A program made the position numbers and the translations under genes. This document shows positions 57,333 through 64,000 of a stretch of 64,000 nucleotides of DNA, one piece after another (position 1 is the first letter of the stretch; every line of letters starts with the position of its first letter). The notes beneath the pieces are model-generated. The model was given only the letters and a program-made list of their open reading frames with translations, was not told where the DNA came from and did no database searches. The stretch covers positions 248,001-312,000 of the forward strand of contig JAANDG010000082.1 of the NCBI GenBank assembly GCA_036852015.1. Reading direction: 5' to 3'. Origin of the DNA: Pelodera strongyloides (Eukaryota > Nematoda > Chromadorea > Rhabditida > Rhabditidae).

Positions 57333-59847
57333 TTATTGTCGGCGGTTCATAACAGCTTTTGGCAGTGCCCTTCCTCTTCTTTGGATTGAAATAAACCAGT
57401 CCTGTGCAAAGGTCGGAAGTGTTGCCAGTGGGATGTAGAATAGAATGGTGTCCCATCCGACCCAATAGCGAGTCTTCGGAAAGCTACAATAAATGAATCT
57501 CACCGACTAGATAAACAATAACATATTGAACAATATGCATGTCAAGTTTCGTTTCAAGTGTTGGTTTTCTGTTTCTTACGCACTAATTTAAAAAACAATA
57601 CATTCAAACAAACCGTGCTGTCAGTGCGTGTTCATATGCATCGACCACTGGTTGCAGATCATCGGAGCAGTGCGAAAGTCGGGAGAAACGGGATTCTTTG
57701 TCTGGAAACAATATTATTAATTTACAAAGGAATTGGACTATGCCAATTCGGATCTGTTCATAATTTTATGAAAACTGGACTAATACCAGTTTGTAAACTT
57801 ACATGATTTGTAGAATTCTTCACCGTATTCTCGTTTTGTTTCGTCAGAGACGCGTTCCCAGACCTAACAGAGAGTAATGGATAACAAAAATGTACTTATG
57901 GTCAGCAACAAAAGGGATTTCCGATAAACAGTAAACGCATGTAATACCCGATCCAGATCCTTTGTGGCTGTCTGTGTTATGTTTGTTGTGAAGAATCCTG
58001 GCTCCAAAAGATGAACTGAGACTCCAAAATCACACAGTTCGTGCCTGAAAAACTACTTTAGTTATGGTCATATCCTGGGTAAAAGGACCGTAGAACGAAA
58101 GAACTGGGAACCTGCCTGATGACATCAGCATATGCCTCAGTGGCATGCTTGGATACACAGTATGGACCAACTGTGGGACGGGGTGTTCTTCCGGAAATAG
58201 ACGAGATTATCACAACTCGTCCTCGTTGTTTCTGCAAAAACAATAATTACTGACTCAACTGTTTCAACTTCTCTTAAACAGTCGTTATTTCGCATATTAA
58301 ACACTAACCTTTACGTATTTCTTGAGATTATGTACGAACCGCATAACCCCAAAAGTGTTAACGCTCATCGTCTGAAAATAGAGTGAAAAATAATGAATTA
58401 AGTTTGTGAGGTGCTATTTTGAATTGGCAGTAGGAACCTCTCTTTTTCCTCTTTCTACAAACCTTCAATCACAAACCTTCACATAATCCTCAACATTCAA
58501 CCAGTCATCAGGACCTGAGTTTCCCAAAATTCCTGCATTACAAACGATACCCCAAATACCTAAACGAAAGAGAATTGGAGGTTGACTATGCGTGACTCGA
58601 ATGTGTAGTGGATGAGGCTAACAATAACTTAATAAGGACCTTTTCCGTCCGTCACTCTGCCCACATAATCAGCGAATTTCTGTGTGCTTTCGTCGTTGCT
58701 CACATCTAGTGAAAAAGTGTAAAGAATCGATGGATTTGCGCATTTCTTTGTTAGATCCTCTTCTCCCTGAATTACGATAACTAGGCGTCATTTAACTACA
58801 ATTAAGAAGCATAACATCACAGCCAAGGAACATGGAGTGTACTACCGATGATGCAAATTTAGCATAGAGTGTTATTCACATATACCTTTTTGCTGTAACA
58901 CCCAGCAATTACTGGAATTCCATTTGCAGTGAGCTTCAGTGCCAGGAGGTGACCAAAACCTGTGTCGCACCCTAAAATATAATTACCACCACTCGCAAAA
59001 GTTTTCATTAGGAACTGTACTATGCGTGTGATAGCGAATATCACGCTACTCTAATTTTGCTTTCCCCAATTATATGTGGGGCTAACCAGGGAACTAGGCG
59101 ACTTCACAGAAAGTTTTTTTCTTGTTTTATACATCAAACGATACAGGTTTTCATGTTGATTACGAATAAAAAAAATTACTGCGAACTCTCGGGAGAAAGA
59201 AAGAACTTTTTTTTCCCCTCAAATCCTCTAATTTCTTGAATTTTTGGGTATTTCTTGTTTTTTTTTTCTTTGACATGCACTCTTTTTATGGTATACTTTG
59301 TTTTGTTCAGTTATGTTTGTGAGTTTGTTCATTTTTCCATTTTTCATTTCTCCTATTTCAAAAACTTCGTACGTTTGAGTGCACGTTTGAGGGCGTTTTT
59401 GTTTCCTATGGTTCGCAGCTAATTCATTTTGATCCATAATCAGCAGAAAAGTATCGATTGATTTATAAAACAAGAAAAAGGCTTTCTGCGAAGTCGCATA
59501 GTTCCCTGGTTAGTCCTACATTTCGTTGCGAATAGTTTCGGATAAGTGACAACGAGCCAAACGATTATACTTTTATTCGGAAATCTGTTCTGAAATATTG
59601 GAAAAGCAGCATATATTTCCAAGAAAATATTTAACGAATACCTGAAATGGCCACAGTTTTCTTATCAAGATCTGACACTCGAAGCTTCAGTAACAGTTTG
59701 GCAATGCCAACCAATACCACCAACACTGAAATTATTTGATATTCAACTTGTTTAGAACAGTGGTGCAGAATCGAACAGCTGTAAAAAAAGTCCTAATCAA
59801 AAAGACAATATTAAACCAAACTCACGGATTAAAGCCTCCAGGATCAT
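57333..59847 (-). CDS. Short-chain dehydrogenase/reductase of the retinol/17-beta-hydroxysteroid type
   Basis: The first exons give a membrane-anchor N-terminus (MILEALI at 59847, then LLVVLVGIAKLLLKLRV and LDKKTVAISG at about 59640-59735). Then come the cofactor motif GCDTGFGHLLALKL (58890-58975), the strand-3 Cys-rich turn IAGCYSKK, LDVSNDESTQKFAD (about 58635-58770), the NAG element CNAGILGNSGPDDW (58480-58560), VNTFGVMRFV (58305-58378), VVIISSISGRTPRPTVG with active-site YCVSK (58070-58232), VHLLEPGFFTTNI (57950-58045) and GWDTILFYIPLATLP at the C-terminus, stop at 57333. The motif TGxxxGxG-NAG-S-YxxxK is complete. Family members oxidise or reduce retinoids and steroids with NAD(P) at ER membranes; in C. 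elegans the DHS-2/DHS-16 group is closest from memory. Substrate cannot be deduced. The second intron (58976-59640) contains a foldback element. Confidence 0.9.
59075..59520. mobile_element. MITE-like inverted-repeat element in the dehydrogenase intron
   Basis: Arms of about 65 bp: left GGGCTAACCAGGGAACTAGG, right complement GGACTAACCAGGGAACTATG. Both continue through GCGACTTC-CAGAAAG and TTTCTTGTTTTAT with few differences. 446 bp; the centre is T-rich and non-coding. No clear target duplication. Confidence 0.85.
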
Positions 59848-61029
59848 TTTGAGTGCGTGAAGGAAATACTGTTGTTGGGTCAATTAGCCGTTATATAACT
59901 TTACCATATCACTGCCCTCCTTTACGAGCGATATTCTTATCACGAAAAGAAATTCCACCGTTCTAACTTCAATCGTAGAGACTGCGCTACATAGGAAGAA
60001 CAAGAGAGATGAGAGGCGAGCATCTGTAATACAGTGGTCAAGTTACGTAAGCTTTCGAAGTGACTGCATAAAATGCATTGTCATCAATATGTACAAACCA
60101 AAGACACAGTTCGTTCGAATGGATACAAAAGTTGAAAAATCCGCTAGTATCCATGAGATTTGTAAATTGGCGAAAAAAAGAAGTTTAAGATTAGACACGT
60201 CTTCGCAAGTGAAATCAGGTGGTTTCGCGGGTTTTGCGGGTGAAAAAGGTTTAATTGAAACATGGTTTATATAGAAAAACTGATCTGCTAATTGGATTAA
60301 ACTTAATTTTTCCCACCGATTGATGCACTATGCAATAATTTTCAAAACGGGTAAATATGTAGACGAGTAGTCATCTCAGCTTTTTGTCTGACTATAAGGC
60401 ATAACACTCAGTGCCGAGCTAGTTATTGCTCGCAATTCTTTTGCGCATTATGCAGTACCCATATTCACATGCATGAGCTCTCATATCTGTAGTTTTCACA
60501 TCGAAAACTTTGCATGAACTCGACTAAACGTGTCATCAGTCTGAGACTTCAACACAGTGCCCCCTCTTCCTAATAACCAAAAGTAGACAATTGTATTTGG
60601 AACCAACCTTACTTGTATTTTTCCGCATATCCTATGATTTAGTTTGAGCTCTGCATTTAGTTATTTTCTTATGTTCCTTCACTACTAGGTGCTGATTAAA
60701 GCTCGAAAAATAATCGTAGCTTGTCCTTAGTTCTTGCAAATAAACATATATTACTATATGATCGTGTGTAATTCAGCATCATGTAAGCCCCTGACAGCGA
60801 TAGAAAAACGTTATTTGTTTCTCTCTTGTTTTACAATTAGTTAATTTTTCTCCCACGACCTTCAAAATTTACGAGCAACAACGACACATTCAATCTGCCT
60901 GCTTTCAATGTGTTTTTAGGAGGCGCAGCTCCACGTTTTGCATACTCGCATTTAAATTGTCTAAATAATGTCATGTCTTGAGGATTATGTTCGTTTTATT
61001 AATTGCCAGCGAGTGACAAGCTTCATTTT

Positions 61030-61105
61030 TGCTTTCATATTTATTCTTTCATATTTATTGTTTCATACCATATTTATTCTTTCATATGCATTCTTTCATA
61101 TTCTT
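61030..61105 (+). repeat. Short tandem repeat, TTTCATATTTATTC type
   Basis: About five imperfect copies of TTCATATTTATTC/TTCATATGCATTC in tandem. A minor simple-sequence expansion. Confidence 0.7.
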
Positions 61106-62239
61106 CGCATTAGGCTTCAAAGTATCTCATGCTGCAAATCGCACTGAATTATTATGTGAATAAAAATAGTGGCAAGAAAGGCGATTTGTATATTTCAGAG
61201 CCAATTTTAGTTTGTTGTTCAATGTTTACATATCTGTTTATGTGCCTTCCAACTATGATCTTTTTCGTAGTGTCCGTAGGCAATTTTTGTGTGCCCTGGA
61301 GTAGAGCCTAAATAAATCGATGCGCTGCGTTCTTTTCAGGCATGTCTACTTCGCCTAGGTGCCCGGCTGTGCATATGTTACTTTTACGCTGCATACTTGC
61401 TTAAGATAGTCCATTTTTTTATTTAGTTTACTTGCCTATTTGCAGAAAGAATGAAAAAAGCTGATCTCTTGAATTTCCATTGCGTTTTTCCCCTTGTGCA
61501 AACATATAGACTTTATTTTTTGCGACAATTTCCGCCTTGTTTTTCAAAGTTCCTAGCATTTCTATTTGTTTACGAAAGATCACATGTTAAATTCGAAAAT
61601 CACCTGGCTAAACGAACAGTGGCTTTCCTAAGAACGTCTTGACCTTTACATCCTAACAAACAGATAAGTGAATTAATTTGATGACCTTTTGCACAACACG
61701 GTTGAATGAATCGCAACACACTGTGTGGTGCATGTGAATACAAAAATAAAAATATCGCTCAAAAATGCCCATTCGTGCAGCCCTTGCTTTGATGATAAAT
61801 TTAGTGAACGCGGAGAGAGAAAGAGAGAATACGCTGCGAAAAATCATTAACTTCTCTGAACCTCGGGCTCGCAGCTAGCAAAAGTTTTGCTGGGTGCGCG
61901 GATTTGCGTTGGTGCGCTGCGCCGTAGCTCATTCCGCCATATATTATTTTCCATTATCTATTCACCGCGCACCATCCGCTTACGCGGTTAACGGCGCGCT
62001 TCGCGGATAAGGACGTGCGCGTTCACGAAAGTGGGGTTAGCGGCTCCTGCATAGCTGCACCTGCACTCGAATTTGCGCGGTTGACTACGCGCTTCCGAAA
62101 ACATAGAGTATTACGGTTATAATAATCTTATCATAGAATCATTACCGCATATACTCCGCGAATTTATCCGGCTGTTTATTATCGAAGAGTGCTGCGATGT
62201 CCACTTGCAACTGTTTAGTTCCTGCTGTCTAGAAGGTCT

Positions 62240-62896
62240 ATGAACGGTAGTGGCTTTGATTTGTTTTACCTTCTCATCTACATTAGAGTTAGAGAGCCGG
62301 AACTCAGTGTTTTTATCATTCAAGTGTATTCCGTTTTTGGCTCTGTTTCAATTGTTCCTATATGTCTAAGTTGCTGCGTCCTCTATTTTATTTTGTTGGT
62401 ATCTATTGGACATTATTTGACAAAACGGCGTGCCTTACAGGTTCGGATGTGCGTAATAAGCGTTACGGTACGTTATGTTTCTTTTCCAGGAATTGTTCCT
62501 CGTCCAAACCTCCATTACCCGAAAGGGTGCCAATTAACCGAATGGATTCATGGACGCACATTCGTTCACCGTAAGTCTCTATCTTTGATCTTTACAGTTT
62601 CAGAGGATCCTTTATATTTAGCTAGTTCCGTAGTGCAGAAGTCAGAATCATGCTTCACACATCGTGCTATTACATTGACTATATTTCGCGACCTATTTTG
62701 CGCAGTTTTTCCATTTGCCATAACACTAGTTGACTATGTGTGCCCCGTAATCATGCATGTTATCCCAGTAAATCGGATGCGAAGTCTTACGTTGTCTGCG
62801 ATACGCTCTTCAATACTTGGTTATTTTCACAATCTTCTTTCTCTAATCTCACAATCCACTTTTTCTTTCCGAGACGCCTCTTTTAATTATTTTTAA
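62240..62896 (+). other. 218-codon hydrophobic open reading frame, status unclear
   Basis: The longest uninterrupted frame in the last 4 kb. It encodes hydrophobic stretches such as VSIVPICLSCCVLYFILL and LFCAVFPFAITLVDYVC. There is no acceptor in trans-splice position, no family resemblance and pyrimidine-driven composition (Leu/Ser/Phe rich), so a chance frame is at least as likely as a gene. Listed for completeness. Confidence 0.2.
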
Positions 62897-64000
62897 GATA
62901 AACTATTCAGCTTTCTAGTAGCCCAACCCTGTCGTTTGCCGCTAAAACCAATAGTGCAATGTCTTTTTGCATCGAACGCGTTCATTAAGCGATTCCCATT
63001 TCAGTCGTTGCACTTTCGTGATGTGAAAGTGTTTGTTGAGGAGGGAAAGTGAGAGCCGCTTATTCACCCATTCTCGACCCTTGCTCGTATTTATGTTGCG
63101 GCGCCGTCGTCTCTAATACTGTTTACGAAGGCTATTTGTCATTTCACTTTTAATAGCACAAACACGCTCTACTATCTGAGGCCATTCCTATCTAACATCG
63201 CCGATTCGATCTCAAATGTGCGAGTGTGCGAATGAACTGACATATCAATTAGTACCATCCCGAGAGCAACAAGTGGTCGCTCACTCACTATTTCCCAAAC
63301 ATAAACATGATTCTTTACTTTTCTATATTTCATTTCATATGAAAAATAACCATAAATCAAAATCTTGCATCTTCTTGACGCTTGACATTCGGGGAAACCC
63401 TTCAGACAGTGCAGTGCCTACGTGACACACAGTACAGTGTTTTTTTTTGGTAGCAGACATCTTTGTCTGGTGTATTATTTCGAAACACTCTTGTTATTGA
63501 CATTTGATTGTGCGGCCCTTTAGCCTCTGTTCCTCCCGTGATCTACAATGAAGAAATTGATCCCTCGCTATCTCTCCTCCCCCGGACTCTCAATTTTATC
63601 TTCACTCTATCAGTCATCCCTCATGGCTTTTTGTTGGACATCATTCTAATATTTAGTTCAGCTATTTTTGTCAGCAATAAGATTGTTTACGAAGTTCATG
63701 CATTGCTGATTAAACCTTTATTCATTTACTTAACAATTTCTGGAATTAAAGCTTTTGAAAACTCTATTGTATTAGTAACAACTAGTAACAACCAGTCTAG
63801 TATTCAAAAAAATCTTATGAACCATGCTTCATCCATCTTGCAATTATTTTTTTTGTACTTTATGAACATTCACGATGACACCACTAAACAGCTGTGAATT
63901 TCTATAGATTTCGGTTGGACCTTGAGAATTAATAAGTGAATGTTGAAAGACTAACTCTCACATGGAATCCACGTTTAATAATTCCTCCTATTTCGAAAAG

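Larger units (their letters stand above)
59848..64000. other. 4.1-kb region with no convincing gene
   Basis: Starts with the dehydrogenase promoter. The plus strand is T/pyrimidine-rich from 60.5 kb on, as in nematode introns or UTRs. TTCATATTTATTC-type units repeat at 61030-61105. A GC-rich island lies at 61865-62110. Two longer plus-strand open frames (62240-62896, 218 codons; 63508-63897, 129 codons) are hydrophobic but without recognisable family motifs or splice support. An exon of a gene beginning beyond the window cannot be excluded. Confidence 0.45.

Noticed and set aside
63508..63897. 129-codon hydrophobic frame near the window end
   Set aside because: Composition is pyrimidine-driven Leu/Ile/Ser and there is no start context; a chance frame is the simpler reading.
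1..64000. CRISPR arrays, bacterial operons or phage
   Set aside because: The window is intron-rich eukaryotic DNA; no regularly spaced repeats or prokaryotic gene organisation were seen.

Overview
This is a eukaryotic nuclear window, almost certainly from a nematode. The genes are split into many short exons (about 50-200 bp) with GT-AG introns. Several start codons lie 3-60 bp downstream of an orphan TTTCAG-type acceptor, as expected for spliced-leader trans-splicing. The gene families are nematode ones: an MLT-10-type moulting-cycle protein, an S28 peptidase of the contortin/PCP type, a small single-box HMG protein, and a membrane-anchored carboxylesterase. Gene density is lower than in Caenorhabditis and introns carry many small inverted-repeat elements, so a parasitic clade V (strongylid-like) nematode is my best guess; that is inference only.

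Layout: 0-4.3 kb (-) S28 serine carboxypeptidase with a mucin-like, apparently GPI-anchored tail. 5.0-10.4 kb (-) biogenic-amine-type GPCR. 13.5-14.6 kb (-) an 89-residue basic protein of unknown function. 15.8-18.8 kb (-) MBOAT lysophospholipid acyltransferase of LPCAT3 type. 18.8-24.8 kb no convincing gene; contains two tRNA-like fossils. 24.8-33.0 kb (+) MLT-10-like moulting protein whose introns hold at least three foldback elements. 33.6-34.0 kb (-) HMG-box protein. 34.0-37.5 kb no gene. 37.5-38.1 kb (+) 133-residue multi-pass membrane protein. 39.5-49.1 kb (-) Sec16. 50.4-52.3 kb (-) a predicted secreted, very basic protein not recognised. 53.5-57.2 kb (+) membrane-anchored carboxylesterase. 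57.3-59.8 kb (-) short-chain dehydrogenase of the retinol/hydroxysteroid type, tail to tail with the esterase. 59.9-64.0 kb no convincing gene.

No operon is evident: genes are separated by hundreds of bases to kilobases, and the neighbours do not form a pathway. The most unusual structure is a 1.5-kb near-perfect palindrome at 30,762-32,306 in a moulting-gene intron. It is flanked by TTA on both sides, and each arm carries a tRNA-like pol III unit (A box, B box, T-run). Shorter elements of the same general design lie in introns of five genes.

Exon boundaries were worked out by hand from splice consensus and reading phase. They are most reliable for the S28, 89-aa, HMG and 133-aa genes, where the phases close exactly.
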